This document shows, one piece after another, positions 32,701-41,511 of a DNA stretch of 64,000 bases. Within the stretch, counting starts at the first letter, position 1. Every line of letters starts with the position of its first letter. Source of the DNA: CAVVIO01 sp963748095. GTDB taxonomy: Bacteria > Bacteroidota > Bacteroidia > Bacteroidales > UBA10428. The stretch covers positions 1-64,000 of the forward strand of contig CAVVIO010000045.1 of assembly GCA_963748095.1 (NCBI GenBank), written 5' to 3'. A program made the translations under genes and the position numbers. The notes beneath the pieces are model-generated. The model saw nothing but the letters and a program-made list of their open reading frames with translations. It did not search any database and was not told the origin of the DNA.

Positions 32701-33138
32701 AGTGTTGTGGAAGAAATATATAATTTACAGGAAGAAAATCTGCATTTAAAATCCATTCAATTTGAAAGAAGAATTAATGAAGAAGTGGTTGTATTTGCCG
32801 ATTATGAAATGATCCAGGTAGTTTTACGTAATCTGCTTAGCAATGCTATTAAATTTACTCCTCATGGTGGAAATATTATTCTGGAGATGAAGAAAAGTGA
32901 AGGTTGGGCAGCCATTTCTATAAAAGACACAGGTATCGGCATTTCCGATGAAATCAAGAATAGTTTATTCAAGATTGATAAAACAGTTACTGCTGAAGGG
33001 ACAGACGGCGAAAAAGGTACGGGACTCGGTCTTCTTCTTTGTAAAGATTTCGTGGAAAAAAACGGGGGACAAATTTTTGTAAATAGTACTTACGGGGAAG
33101 GAGCGGAATTCAGTTTTACCTTACCATTGAAAAATTAA
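29707..33138 (+). CDS. Propeller sensor histidine kinase without receiver or DNA-binding domain
   Basis: The 1143-residue protein has a signal/membrane segment near residues 18-32, then about 700 residues of two-component propeller repeats (repeated W-I/M-G-T blades such as GYVWIGTDDGLDRYDG). It continues with a Y_Y_Y domain near 757-800, a membrane helix near 818-843 (FRILMIVALIGGIYLFIYF), a coiled coil rich in Glu/Gln near 850-915, HisKA with IIAHDLRSPFN near 925, and a HATPase domain (GTGLGLLLCKDFV). It ends there; unlike the HTCS at 4173 it has no receiver and no AraC domain. It must therefore signal to a separate regulator, and none is next to it. It is intact over 3.4 kb. Confidence 0.9.
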   Translation: MIRFKYQKSSINFHSYLTLIVWLVTGIQASSQNSLMSFDHLTSVDGLSSNIINCVLMDYQGYVWIGTDDGLDRYDGYSVKEYINNVGDTNSLQSNEIFTLFEDADSNLWIGTRSSLDMYDRKKDRFRHFYARGPNSDNYGHAITSICQYNDSILWMGTIDIGIYVMNTRNFTWKYLPLRSVNYPGKDVNRVKVIYKDNEETIWVGTLDEGLLKYLPDRNAFYSYKNNPDSDNSISSNYIYALSGDPSTGTVFVGTYGGGLNIYNQKTEKFSRFYFNDIPNNSQVNYIKALVFYGDKLWMGTDGEGIKIINFKANSFLNLDPENSNNFTLLNNGITCVYKDHQNNFWVGHYQGGVDIYKSNKKKFIHEYSNAAFSGRFGIDRIYSIFEDSEGNLWTGSDLGRFEVIDHVTKKSKVYHRIIDKKTGIPQNSLVTQAIYEDSHHNMWFGFYHGGMGMFNPTTGKFNYFIHDPDNPNSLINNNVYTITGDSYGNIWIATNGGGIDVFNPQTKKFKNYSMNDSSNFANDWVRPIYEDSKKNMWIGTYWGLSKYLRKEDRFVTYLNIPGDTTSINDNIILTICEDSRHNMWMGTSRGLNRYNEKQDNFTSFTTKDGLPNSTIKGIIEDDKGNLWLSTDKGLSKFDPENLTFKNYDYLDGLQGNSFIRGSYCKGENGRLYFGGMNGYTTFYPDSIKDDPFPPKVLISEVSIFNEPLKIGEEYDGNVILKESLTNDSHLTFKYTENQISITFTGFQYTSPNGIKYSYYLDGVDKTWNNVGADHRKITYSNLSPGKYKFMVKAANKDGVWSKGMATLEFNITPPYWMTTWFRILMIVALIGGIYLFIYFRLRMIRMQKKLLEGRVAEQTSELRKKNDLLLKQTSELNESNTQLKERQQQVEEQTEELLSQSEFLEKTNAELEDLNKSKDRFFSIIAHDLRSPFNTIFGFAELLQQKKDTITNEKRNQYVSALYTSAKRVYILLENLLQWSRTQTSLISFEPRNFLINSVVEEIYNLQEENLHLKSIQFERRINEEVVVFADYEMIQVVLRNLLSNAIKFTPHGGNIILEMKKSEGWAAISIKDTGIGISDEIKNSLFKIDKTVTAEGTDGEKGTGLGLLLCKDFVEKNGGQIFVNSTYGEGAEFSFTLPLKN

Positions 33139-33168
33139 GATTTTTAAAAATTCTATACTGTAAATATA

Positions 33169-34860
33169 TTAATACCCTGCTGCCTCTCCGTCTTTTCTTG
33201 ATTCGGAAGCACCGTAATAGACTTTGTTTTTCCAGTCGTACATAATAGCCTGATATCCGCCATATCCCCCAAGATCATAGCCTACCTTGTGTCCTTTTTT
33301 CATTAATTCACGAATAGACTCGTAGGGGAATCCCGACTCGAGACATACAGTGCCGCCATCTTTCATCACTTCTCCGGTGGGCTGCGACGAACCAATATGT
33401 TGAATTCTTGGTGCATCACCGGCTTCCTGAAGGTTCATTTTAAAATCGATAAGATTAACCACAATCTGAACATGTCCCTGAGGTTGCATGGCACCACCCA
33501 TTACCCCAAAACTGATATAGGGTTTTCCGTCTTTGGTAATAAATGCGGGAATAATGGTATGGAAAGGCCTTTTTCCGGGAGCATACACGTTATTATGACC
33601 TTCTTTCAATGAAAACAATTCACCTCTGTCCTGTAGCATGAAGCCCAGTCCGGTTGGGATCATACCCGACCCCATCCCCCGGTAATTGCTTTGAATAAGG
33701 GAAACCATATTACCGTCTTTATCTGCTGTGGTGAGATAAATAGTATTTCCCTGTTCCAGTTCGCCGGCATCATAGCTGCGTGCTGCCCTGTCAGGATTAA
33801 TAAGTTTTCTTCGTTCGGCAGCATATTCTTTTGAAATGAGCTTTTCAACCGGGATCTTCACAAAATCAGGATCGGCATAATATTTTGCCCGATCTTCGTA
33901 TGCCAGTTTTTTTGCTTCCACAAAAGTGTGAATGTAATCAGCGCTTCCAAATCCCATGGCAGCGATATCATATCCTTCAAGTATATTCAACATTTGTAAG
34001 GCGGCAATACCCTGTCCGTTGGGCGGAAGCTCCCAAATGTCATATCCACGATAATTGGCAGATAAAGGTTTTACCCATTCGGAATGATGAGAGGCCAGAT
34101 CCTCGTAACTTAAAAAACCACCCTGTTCTTTTATGAACCGGGCGATTGTTCGGGCAATATCCCCCTTGTAAAATTCATCTCTTCCTTTCGCAGCAATTTT
34201 TTCCAGTGTATTGGCCAGATCAGGGTTCTTAAATACTTCTCCTTTCGCAGGTGTATGTCCATTAGGCATGTAAGTTTCTTTAAACCCGGGATATTTTGAC
34301 AAAACACGAGAACTGAGATTCATATAATAAGCAATCAGTTCCGAAACCGGAAAACCCTCACGGGCATAATTAATTGCTGGTTGCAGGATATCCTGCATGG
34401 GTAGATTACCAAATTTGTTATGCAGTTCATACCAGCCATCGACACATCCGGGAACAGAAACAGGAAGCGGGCCATATGGCGGAATTTTTTCATAACCGTT
34501 TTTTTTGAAATAGTCGAGTGTCAGGCTACGTGGGGATCTTCCACTTGCATTCAATCCGTATAATTTTTGCGTTTTGGCATCCCATACAATGGCAAACAGA
34601 TCGCCACCCACACCACTACCTGTAGGTTCAACCAGTCCGAGCATAGCATCTGCAGCAATGGCCGCGTCAATGGCATTTCCGCCTTTTTTTAAAATATCAA
34701 GTGCAACCTGCGTGGCCAGCGGCTGACTGGTGGCTGCCATTCCGTGTTGTGCGATGACTTCAGACCGGGTGGCAAAAGTTTTCCCGGTAACGCGATCCTG
34801 GGATTTTAAGGGCAAAGTTAAAATGCAAAATGCGATTAATGCCAGTACAATTTTTTTCAT
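33169..34860 (-). CDS. ggt: Gamma-glutamyltransferase
   Basis: The 563-residue protein has a signal peptide (MKKIVLALIAFCILTLPLKS) and therefore acts in the periplasm. It has the conserved start GMAATSQPLATQVALDILKKGGNAIDAA, GSGVGGDLFAIV for glutamate binding, and the autoprocessing Thr near residue 372 in QGNTIYLTTADKDGNMVSL. The last becomes the N-terminal nucleophile of the small subunit. GVMGGAMQPQGHVQ is also present. The enzyme splits gamma-glutamyl bonds, for instance in glutathione or gamma-glutamyl peptides. It is the last gene behind odhA, odhB and dpaL. The dpaL stop is only 3 bases upstream, which points to co-transcription. It is convergent with the kinase ending at 33138. Confidence 0.92.
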   Translation of the reverse strand: MKKIVLALIAFCILTLPLKSQDRVTGKTFATRSEVIAQHGMAATSQPLATQVALDILKKGGNAIDAAIAADAMLGLVEPTGSGVGGDLFAIVWDAKTQKLYGLNASGRSPRSLTLDYFKKNGYEKIPPYGPLPVSVPGCVDGWYELHNKFGNLPMQDILQPAINYAREGFPVSELIAYYMNLSSRVLSKYPGFKETYMPNGHTPAKGEVFKNPDLANTLEKIAAKGRDEFYKGDIARTIARFIKEQGGFLSYEDLASHHSEWVKPLSANYRGYDIWELPPNGQGIAALQMLNILEGYDIAAMGFGSADYIHTFVEAKKLAYEDRAKYYADPDFVKIPVEKLISKEYAAERRKLINPDRAARSYDAGELEQGNTIYLTTADKDGNMVSLIQSNYRGMGSGMIPTGLGFMLQDRGELFSLKEGHNNVYAPGKRPFHTIIPAFITKDGKPYISFGVMGGAMQPQGHVQIVVNLIDFKMNLQEAGDAPRIQHIGSSQPTGEVMKDGGTVCLESGFPYESIRELMKKGHKVGYDLGGYGGYQAIMYDWKNKVYYGASESRKDGEAAGY

Positions 34861-34863
34861 GAT

Positions 34864-36000
34864 CTATGGTATTGGAGTGGTTATATTTTCCTGAAAAAAA
34901 ACGGGATCGGTAATTCCTTCTGTATTAAATATAAGTAAGTTGGAATCTTTATTAATTCCTATCTTCTTTTTAAGATTTTCCAGTTCTTTTTCAAGCATCA
35001 ATGCCATCAAAGCACCCAGACCGGCAGCTCCTGCTTCACCCGATTCAATTTGCGGGTCATCTTTCATGGGATTATAAAATTGTTTCATTGCCCTGATAGC
35101 ATATTCATCGGGGATGGAAATAAAAGCATCCACGCCTTTTTGCAATATTTCCCAGGCAATTTTTGAAGGTGTACCACAATTCAATCCGGCCATAATAGTG
35201 TGTTGCGATTTCTTGGTAGTGGACCGTTTCTTTCGTTTTGCTGATTCGAGTAAACAATCTGACTCATACGGCTCTGCAATAATTATTTTAGGGCTGTTTT
35301 CTTTATATGTGGATTTGAAATAATGAACCACCGATGAAGGCCATGTACCTACACCTCCCTGTAATATTATTATGTCAAAAAAAGGTCTTTCTTCGTCGTT
35401 GATCTGATCTTCAATTTCCAGCATCTGGGTCAGATAGCCGACAGTGATCATGGCCGGGACCATTTCATATCCTTCCCACGAGGTATCCTGAATGAGTATG
35501 GCAGGTTTTTGTCTGGCGTAAAGCCGGGCTTCTTCTACTGCCTGATCGTAGTCACCTCTTACAACGTGTACATCAGCATTCTCATTCTCTATGTTTTCTA
35601 TTCGTGATCTTACTGTGTTTTCGGGAACAAATACTACTGCTTTCTGATCGAAATACCTGGCCGCATATGCCACAGCCCAACCATGATTACCATCGGTAGC
35701 TGTACAAAATGTTTGCCTGCCGGTACGTGTATCCAGAATTTTACTCATTGCGTACAATGCGCCTAAAGATTTTATAGCTTGTACACCAAAACGTTTCGAT
35801 TCATCTTTCACCATTATACTTTTAACTCCCAGTACAGAAGCCAGGTTAGGAAGGCCCAGCAACGGAGTGGGGGCATATGTGCGAAATGAATTGTGAAAAC
35901 CATTAATATCTTCTGAATTTAAGATATTCAGAATCTCTCTGTCAAGTGGCCATTTCGCTGAACTATCGGGTGAATTTATATAATAATCAAATTGAGGCAT
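34864..36000 (-). CDS. dpaL: Diaminopropionate ammonia-lyase
   Basis: The 378-residue enzyme is of the fold-type II PLP group. VKDESKRFGVQAIKSLGA holds the PLP Lys at position 77, ATDGNHG holds the Asp that activates the D-isomer (residue 103), and there are QDTSWEGYEMVP, LQGGVGTWPSSVV, TIMAGLNCGTPSKIAWEIL and ESGEAGAAGLGAL. These line up along the whole length with E. coli YgeX/DpaL. The enzyme converts 2,3-diaminopropionate to pyruvate and ammonia. It starts 18 bases after odhB and ends 3 bases before ggt. The pairing with a periplasmic gamma-glutamyltransferase suggests that its substrate may come from an imported gamma-glutamyl or peptide conjugate (inference). Confidence 0.9.
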   Translation of the reverse strand: MPQFDYYINSPDSSAKWPLDREILNILNSEDINGFHNSFRTYAPTPLLGLPNLASVLGVKSIMVKDESKRFGVQAIKSLGALYAMSKILDTRTGRQTFCTATDGNHGWAVAYAARYFDQKAVVFVPENTVRSRIENIENENADVHVVRGDYDQAVEEARLYARQKPAILIQDTSWEGYEMVPAMITVGYLTQMLEIEDQINDEERPFFDIIILQGGVGTWPSSVVHYFKSTYKENSPKIIIAEPYESDCLLESAKRKKRSTTKKSQHTIMAGLNCGTPSKIAWEILQKGVDAFISIPDEYAIRAMKQFYNPMKDDPQIESGEAGAAGLGALMALMLEKELENLKKKIGINKDSNLLIFNTEGITDPVFFQENITTPIP

Positions 36001-36018
36001 ATAATGAGTTTTTTTAGA

Positions 36019-37338
36019 TTAGAGTCCGAGTAATAACCGGTCCGGATCTTTCGTTCCGAACAACATGTTACGGGGCGATTCTATCAGTTCTTTGATCTTT
36101 TTCAAAAAACTAACGGAATCACGGCCATCAATTATACGATGATCGTATGAAAGAGCAACATACATAATGGGCCTGATTTCTACTTTTCCGTTTATGGCCA
36201 CAGGCCGTTCAACAATATTATGCATGCCTAGTATGGCCGCCTGCGGGGGGTTAAGTATAGGTGTAGATAGCATTGATCCGAAGATACCCCCGTTAGTGAT
36301 TGTAAATGTTCCTCCTGTCATTTCTTCAATAGACAATCGGTTAGCTCTGGCTTTCGTCGCAAGATCAGCAATTAACTTTTCCATATCGGCCAGGCTCATT
36401 ACTTCCGTATTTCTAAGTATGGGCACAGTAAGACCTTTATCTGTCTGTACAGCTATCCCAATGTCTGTATAGGAAGGAGTCACCAGTTCCTCTCCATCGA
36501 TATAAGAATTAACTTTTGGAAATGAAAGCAGTGCTTCAGTAGCTGCTTTCGTGAAAAATGACATAAACCCGAGTTTAATTCCATGTTTTTCCACAAATTG
36601 TTTTTGATATAGCTTCCGAAGTGAAATTACCTCACTCATGTCCACTTCATTGAAAGTAGTGAGCATGGCTGTTTCATTTTTCACAGCTACAAGCCGCTGA
36701 CTTAATTTACGGCGCAACATCGACATTTTGTTTCTGGAACTTTCCCTGGTGATTTTTCTTTCAATATCAGGTTTGTAATCGGCAGATGAAGTGTAAGACA
36801 TAACCTCATCAACCTCCTTCGAAGTGATCTTTTTCAAACCTTTTAATATATCATCCACCGACAAGCCATTTTCTTTCATTTTATTTCGGGCCAGAGGGGT
36901 TACTTTAACAGAAGATTCTTCTTTTTTCGTTTCTTCAGCCTTTGTTTCCTGAATCGTTAACTTCTTGGTTTCCGTAGCTTCCTGTTTTAATAATGTCTGG
37001 CTTTCTTCCTGTGCAAGTGTTTTAGATTCCTTAACTACAGGCTCATTTGTTTCTTCTGGTTTTTCGGAGACCGGGCTTTCCTTTTTGTTATTTTCTGGTG
37101 TGAAACTGGTGTCAACTGTACAGGCAACAGTTCCAACTTTGATAGTTTCGCCGGTATTGGCCAGGATTTTTATTTTACCTGCTTCAGAGGCTATTAATGG
37201 TAATGTAGCTTTATCCGATTCAACTTCGGCAACTTCCTGGTCTTTTTCCACCACATCTCCATCGGATACCAGCCAACTGGCAATTTCAACTTCTGATATG
37301 GACTCTCCAGGACTCGGTATTTTAATTTCTATAATCAT
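36019..37338 (-). CDS. odhB: 2-oxoglutarate dehydrogenase E2 (dihydrolipoyl succinyltransferase)
   Basis: The 439-residue protein has a lipoyl domain at residues 1-75 with lipoyl Lys 43 in VESDKATLPL. A long flexible linker rich in Glu, Lys and Thr follows (about 85-140). Next is a peripheral subunit-binding domain (VTPLARNKMKENGLSVDDIL, about 145-185), then a catalytic domain with SYDHRIIDGRDSV holding the active-site His near 400. It carries one lipoyl domain, as usual for E2o. Its first codon overlaps the odhA stop by four bases, so the two are translationally coupled. It transfers the succinyl group to CoA in the tricarboxylic acid cycle. Confidence 0.95.
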   Translation of the reverse strand: MIIEIKIPSPGESISEVEIASWLVSDGDVVEKDQEVAEVESDKATLPLIASEAGKIKILANTGETIKVGTVACTVDTSFTPENNKKESPVSEKPEETNEPVVKESKTLAQEESQTLLKQEATETKKLTIQETKAEETKKEESSVKVTPLARNKMKENGLSVDDILKGLKKITSKEVDEVMSYTSSADYKPDIERKITRESSRNKMSMLRRKLSQRLVAVKNETAMLTTFNEVDMSEVISLRKLYQKQFVEKHGIKLGFMSFFTKAATEALLSFPKVNSYIDGEELVTPSYTDIGIAVQTDKGLTVPILRNTEVMSLADMEKLIADLATKARANRLSIEEMTGGTFTITNGGIFGSMLSTPILNPPQAAILGMHNIVERPVAINGKVEIRPIMYVALSYDHRIIDGRDSVSFLKKIKELIESPRNMLFGTKDPDRLLLGL

Positions 37339-40166
37339 CCTTTTTGATCGTTATATAGAAAATATTGGTGCTGTTTGAGAATTTCTTCACGGATACTACC
37401 GTCGTGGCATTTTAATCCGCAGTATTTTAACTGATTTTCGCAGATACATTCGCGAAATACTTTATTGATAATTTCTTTTTGCCCGATCTGGTGCAGCTTG
37501 AAAAGACCTGTTGCCGGGCTTCCACTGGCCTGCCGTGCCACCGGCAGAATGTCCCATTCCTTGAATTCATGCTGAACATGCCGCCATGCGCCCATATTCT
37601 GGGGTTCTTCCTGTACCCATAATGTAAGCAGGACATTTTTGTATTTTTTTCGGATAGCTGCTATCTGATTGGTCGGGAAAGGATGCAACTGCTCAAGTCT
37701 CACCAGTGCTATGTCCCTGGCATTTAATTCTTCTTTTCTTTCCAGAAGGTCGTAATAAATTTTACCGGAACAAAATACAAGTCTTCTGACTTCATTCACA
37801 TCCACATTGTCATCATCAATTACTTCCCTGAATTTACCGTCAACCAGCTCATCAAGGGATGATTTACATTTGGGATGCCGCAACAGGCTTTTGGGTGTGA
37901 AGATAACTAGTGGCACTCTGAAATTCCGGTAAACACTTTCACGTAAAACATGAAACAGGTTAGCAGGTGTGGTGGGATTGATGATCTGCATATTGTTTCG
38001 TGCTGCAAGAGATAGAAAACGTTCGATTCTGGCGCTTGAATGTTCGGGTCCCTGTCCTTCGAATCCATGCGGAAGATACAAAACCAGTCCGTTCATGAGT
38101 CCCCATTTTTCTTCTGCTGCACTGATATACTGATCAATAATAACCTGAGCAACATTATGAAAATCACCGAACTGTGCTTCCCAGATGGTCAGACCTTTCG
38201 GATAGGCAAGGGCATATCCGTATTCGAAACCCAGAACTCCGTATTCATTAAGAGGTGAATTGTAAATATTAAAGGCACCCTGACTTTTATCAATGTATTT
38301 CAGGGGTGTAAAAGTTTTATCCGTATCTTCTATAACATGAGCAGCATGCCTGTGAGCAAAGGTTCCCCTTACCGAATCCTGACCGCTTATCCTTACTGAA
38401 TGCCCGCTGAATAAAATACTTCCATAAGCGAGTAACTCTCCCATAGCCCAATCGATACTTTCTTCTTCCATCATGTGCATTCGCTCTTCTACCAGTTTAT
38501 GTGTCTTGCGAATGAACTTTTCATTTTCTGGCAGGTAATTTATTTTGTTAGCCAGGAAAAGCAACAGTTCTTTTGTTAATTTACTGGTATAATGTTTTTC
38601 AAAATCATCCTTTTCTGCATATTTAAATTCTTTCCAGTCTCCATGCAGAAACTGCTGTATCTTTACTTTTCCCAGCTTCTTTGATATCTCCAGTTTTTCT
38701 TCCAGGAAGTTGTCAAAATCATCTTCCAGTTTTTTGATCTCTTCAGGGGTATATATTCCTTCTTTAACGAGTTGCTCGGCATAGATATCCCGTGGATTTG
38801 GGTGGTTGGCTATCTGTTTGTAAAGGACAGGCTGAGTGTAACGTGGTTCATCCCCCTCGTTGTGTCCGTATTTTCGGTAAGAAAGAATATCAATAAAAAC
38901 ATCGGTATAAAAATTCTGGCGGTATTCCATGGCCAGGCGTACAATATGAACAAGCGCTTCCACGTCATCGCCGTTAACATGAAATATAGGAGCCTTGGTG
39001 ACTTTCCCTACATCGGTACAGTAGGTACTTGATCTGGCATCGAGGTAATTAGTCGTAAATCCTACCTGGTTGTTGATAATAAGATGGATAGTCCCACCGG
39101 TACGGTAACCATTAAGTTCCGACATTTGAATTACTTCATATACTATGCCCTGTCCTGCAATAGCTGCATCACCATGTATAAGAATAGGTGCGAGTTTGGT
39201 AAAATCACCTTTGTATAAATGATCGATTCTGGCACGGGCAATGCCTTGAATAATTGGCGAAACAGTTTCGAGGTGACTGGGATTGGGGGCCATATTTAGA
39301 TCTACGACAACACCTGATGAAGTAGTTATCCGGTTTCCGTATCCCAAATGATATTTAACATCTCCAAGAGCGATACCTGCTTCGTAATCTTCGGCTACGA
39401 ATTCCTGCAATATATTCTCATAAGGTTTTTCAATGATATTGCCAAGCACGTTCAATCTTCCCCTGTGAGCCATGCCCAGTGTAAAATCGGTAATGCCAAG
39501 CTCCGATCCTTTCTCAAGAATACCTCTGAGGGCGGGTATCAATGTTTCGGCTCCTTCCAGTGAAAATCTTTTTTGTCCAACAAATTTTTTGTGTATAAAA
39601 CTTTCAAATCCTACAGCCTTTTTCAGTTCATCGAAGATCTGTTTTTTCTCTTCTACTGAGAAATTAGTCTGGTTTTTAGTGCTCTCGATTTTGTGTTGCA
39701 GCCAGTTGGTTTTATTCGGGTTGCGGATAAACATGTATTCTGAACCAATCGACTGGCAATATGTTTCATTGAGGTGCTCAACAATTTTTCGCAAGGTGGT
39801 TGTTCCGATACCAATTTCCTTACCTGCATGAAATTCCTTATCCAGGTCATCTTCCGAAAGTTCATAATTTTCGAGGTCAAGTGTCGGAAAATATTTTCTT
39901 CTGGTTCTTACCGGGTTTGTTTTGGTAAATAAGTGACCACGTCTGCGAAATGTGTGTATATAGTTGATTACTTTAAACTCTTTGTCAAGTTCATTTGAAA
40001 TCTCACCTCTGCCGCTTTCTGGCTGAAAGTTAGTGCGTGCAAATTCAAATCCTTTGAAAAAATCCTGCCAGCTTTTATCAAGCGATTCCGGGTCTCCCTT
40101 AAATTGCCTGTACAACTCTTCAATCGTTTCGGTTTCAGCGTTACCCAGATAGGAAAATTTGTCCAT
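37335..40166 (-). CDS. odhA: 2-oxoglutarate dehydrogenase E1
   Basis: The 943-residue thiamine-diphosphate enzyme is of usual length for SucA/OdhA. Conserved landmarks are the N-terminal FSYLGNAETETIEELYRQF, FTLGMAHRGRLNVLGNI, IHGDAAIAGQGIVYE, INNQVGFTT, YRKYGHNEGDEPRYTQP, RGTFAHRHA, FEYGYALAYP and LYLPHGFEGQGPEHSSARIE. It decarboxylates 2-oxoglutarate and loads succinyl onto the E2 encoded next. The E3 is not in this window. No frameshift is seen over 2.8 kb. It is the first gene of a minus-strand run odhA-odhB-dpaL-ggt, and its promoter should lie in 40167-40506. Confidence 0.96.
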   Translation of the reverse strand: MDKFSYLGNAETETIEELYRQFKGDPESLDKSWQDFFKGFEFARTNFQPESGRGEISNELDKEFKVINYIHTFRRRGHLFTKTNPVRTRRKYFPTLDLENYELSEDDLDKEFHAGKEIGIGTTTLRKIVEHLNETYCQSIGSEYMFIRNPNKTNWLQHKIESTKNQTNFSVEEKKQIFDELKKAVGFESFIHKKFVGQKRFSLEGAETLIPALRGILEKGSELGITDFTLGMAHRGRLNVLGNIIEKPYENILQEFVAEDYEAGIALGDVKYHLGYGNRITTSSGVVVDLNMAPNPSHLETVSPIIQGIARARIDHLYKGDFTKLAPILIHGDAAIAGQGIVYEVIQMSELNGYRTGGTIHLIINNQVGFTTNYLDARSSTYCTDVGKVTKAPIFHVNGDDVEALVHIVRLAMEYRQNFYTDVFIDILSYRKYGHNEGDEPRYTQPVLYKQIANHPNPRDIYAEQLVKEGIYTPEEIKKLEDDFDNFLEEKLEISKKLGKVKIQQFLHGDWKEFKYAEKDDFEKHYTSKLTKELLLFLANKINYLPENEKFIRKTHKLVEERMHMMEEESIDWAMGELLAYGSILFSGHSVRISGQDSVRGTFAHRHAAHVIEDTDKTFTPLKYIDKSQGAFNIYNSPLNEYGVLGFEYGYALAYPKGLTIWEAQFGDFHNVAQVIIDQYISAAEEKWGLMNGLVLYLPHGFEGQGPEHSSARIERFLSLAARNNMQIINPTTPANLFHVLRESVYRNFRVPLVIFTPKSLLRHPKCKSSLDELVDGKFREVIDDDNVDVNEVRRLVFCSGKIYYDLLERKEELNARDIALVRLEQLHPFPTNQIAAIRKKYKNVLLTLWVQEEPQNMGAWRHVQHEFKEWDILPVARQASGSPATGLFKLHQIGQKEIINKVFRECICENQLKYCGLKCHDGSIREEILKQHQYFLYNDQKG

Positions 40167-40506
40167 CTACCTTTAAAATTTTTTATAATGGAACAGAATA
40201 CGTGCCTTTTAGTTCAAAGTTAAAAAAAACTTTCATCTAATGGTATTACAGGAAGAAAATAGAAATATTCCGGGCATTTATCTATGAATTCAACTGCGTA
40301 ATTAAAATGTCTCCGGGTTATTAAATACTTCATATTCCGAAATTATGGGAAGTGGGGTAATATTGTATTAACATGAATGCTATGAAATATGAAAAACAGG
40401 ATACAATTATTGTAGTATAACCGGCAACAAGTATTTTATTTTGATATAGTTCTACTTATGAATTGTATTTCAGACAGCAATTTTTATAAAATCCTGAGAT
40501 CTGGAT
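40167..40506. other. Intergenic region upstream of odhA
   Basis: These 340 AT-rich bases lie between the odhA start and the stop of the dihydroorotate-dehydrogenase-like gene on the same strand. I see no open frame, no strong hairpin and no riboswitch-like structure. It must contain the odhA promoter and the end of the neighbouring transcript. Confidence 0.45.
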
Positions 40507-41499
40507 TTATTCGATTCCGCTAAAATGCCGCATGAACTGCATACGTTCATAAGCCGCCGGATCTTTTACAGATTGCTGACTGAACTTACCTTTCAGTTGT
40601 TCCAGGTAATTGTAATGATGTTGTTCCATCCAGTTGTCCATCTGGGTGATTAGGTTGCCGGTATAATCAATTCCATTTTTATAAAGTACCGATGCAATTT
40701 CCACGGCAGAAGCTCCTGCAAGTATTAATTTCAGGGCTGTTTCTCCGGAATGTATACCTGTGGATGCGGCAAGGTCACATCCTGTTTTCCCCGACATCAG
40801 GGCCGTCCAGCGTAGCGGCAACAGGTAATCTGTGGCACTGCTGAATTGATCTGCCGGAACTATTTCGAGCTTTTCAAGATCGATATCCGGGGAATAGAAA
40901 CGGTTAAAAAGTACAATACCTGCAACTCCTGAATTTGAAATATTTTGAATAGTCCGACTGACTTTTGTAAAATACTGGCTTATTTTTACTGCAACAGGTA
41001 TTGATATGGCAGTCAGTACTTTCTTTATAATCTGCCGGTAGGTTTCCTCAAAATCAGAGTCAGTCAGATCAGATGGATTGAGAAAAATATTCAACTCCAG
41101 TGCATCGGCACCAGCCTGTTCTATTTCTTTGGCAAAAGAAGTCCATTCCGAAGAAGTAATACAATTGATACTGGCAATAACAGGAATCAGGGTTTCATCT
41201 TTTGCCTGCCTTATAAGGTTCAGATATCCGGCCAGGTTATCTTCTTTTACATGAAGGTCAATGTAATCAAGTGTTTCCGATAAATCTGTATAGATCATCG
41301 AATTTTTTTCAGCTTCATGCAGGCTCTCTTTTGTTTCAAGAAGAATCTCTTCTTCGAATATCGATTTAAGCACTACCGCTGCAATTCCTGCATTTTCGAG
41401 TTTTTTGATATTTTCTACAGACGATGTCAGGCTGCTGCTTGCAGCGATGAATGGGTTTTTTAATTGAAGCCCGAGGTATTTTGTAGATAAATCTGCCAT
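40507..41499 (-). CDS. Dihydroorotate-dehydrogenase-like flavoprotein
   Basis: The 330-residue TIM-barrel protein starts with LSTKYLGLQLKNPFIAASSSLT, as in the PyrD/PreA superfamily. It has IPVIASINCITSSEWTSFAKEIEQAGADALELN, PVAVKISQYF and a late TGIHSGETALKLILAGASAVEIAS phosphate/FMN loop. There is no C-terminal ferredoxin domain, unlike PreA. True dihydroorotate dehydrogenases have a catalytic Cys or Ser loop that I cannot identify here, so the substrate is open. It lies 12 bases after the NfnB-like gene and belongs to that operon. A role with the Nfn pair, or as a dehydrogenase fed by it, is only inference. Confidence 0.78.
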   Translation of the reverse strand: MADLSTKYLGLQLKNPFIAASSSLTSSVENIKKLENAGIAAVVLKSIFEEEILLETKESLHEAEKNSMIYTDLSETLDYIDLHVKEDNLAGYLNLIRQAKDETLIPVIASINCITSSEWTSFAKEIEQAGADALELNIFLNPSDLTDSDFEETYRQIIKKVLTAISIPVAVKISQYFTKVSRTIQNISNSGVAGIVLFNRFYSPDIDLEKLEIVPADQFSSATDYLLPLRWTALMSGKTGCDLAASTGIHSGETALKLILAGASAVEIASVLYKNGIDYTGNLITQMDNWMEQHHYNYLEQLKGKFSQQSVKDPAAYERMQFMRHFSGIE

Positions 41500-41511
41500 T
41501 TTCAGGTTAAT

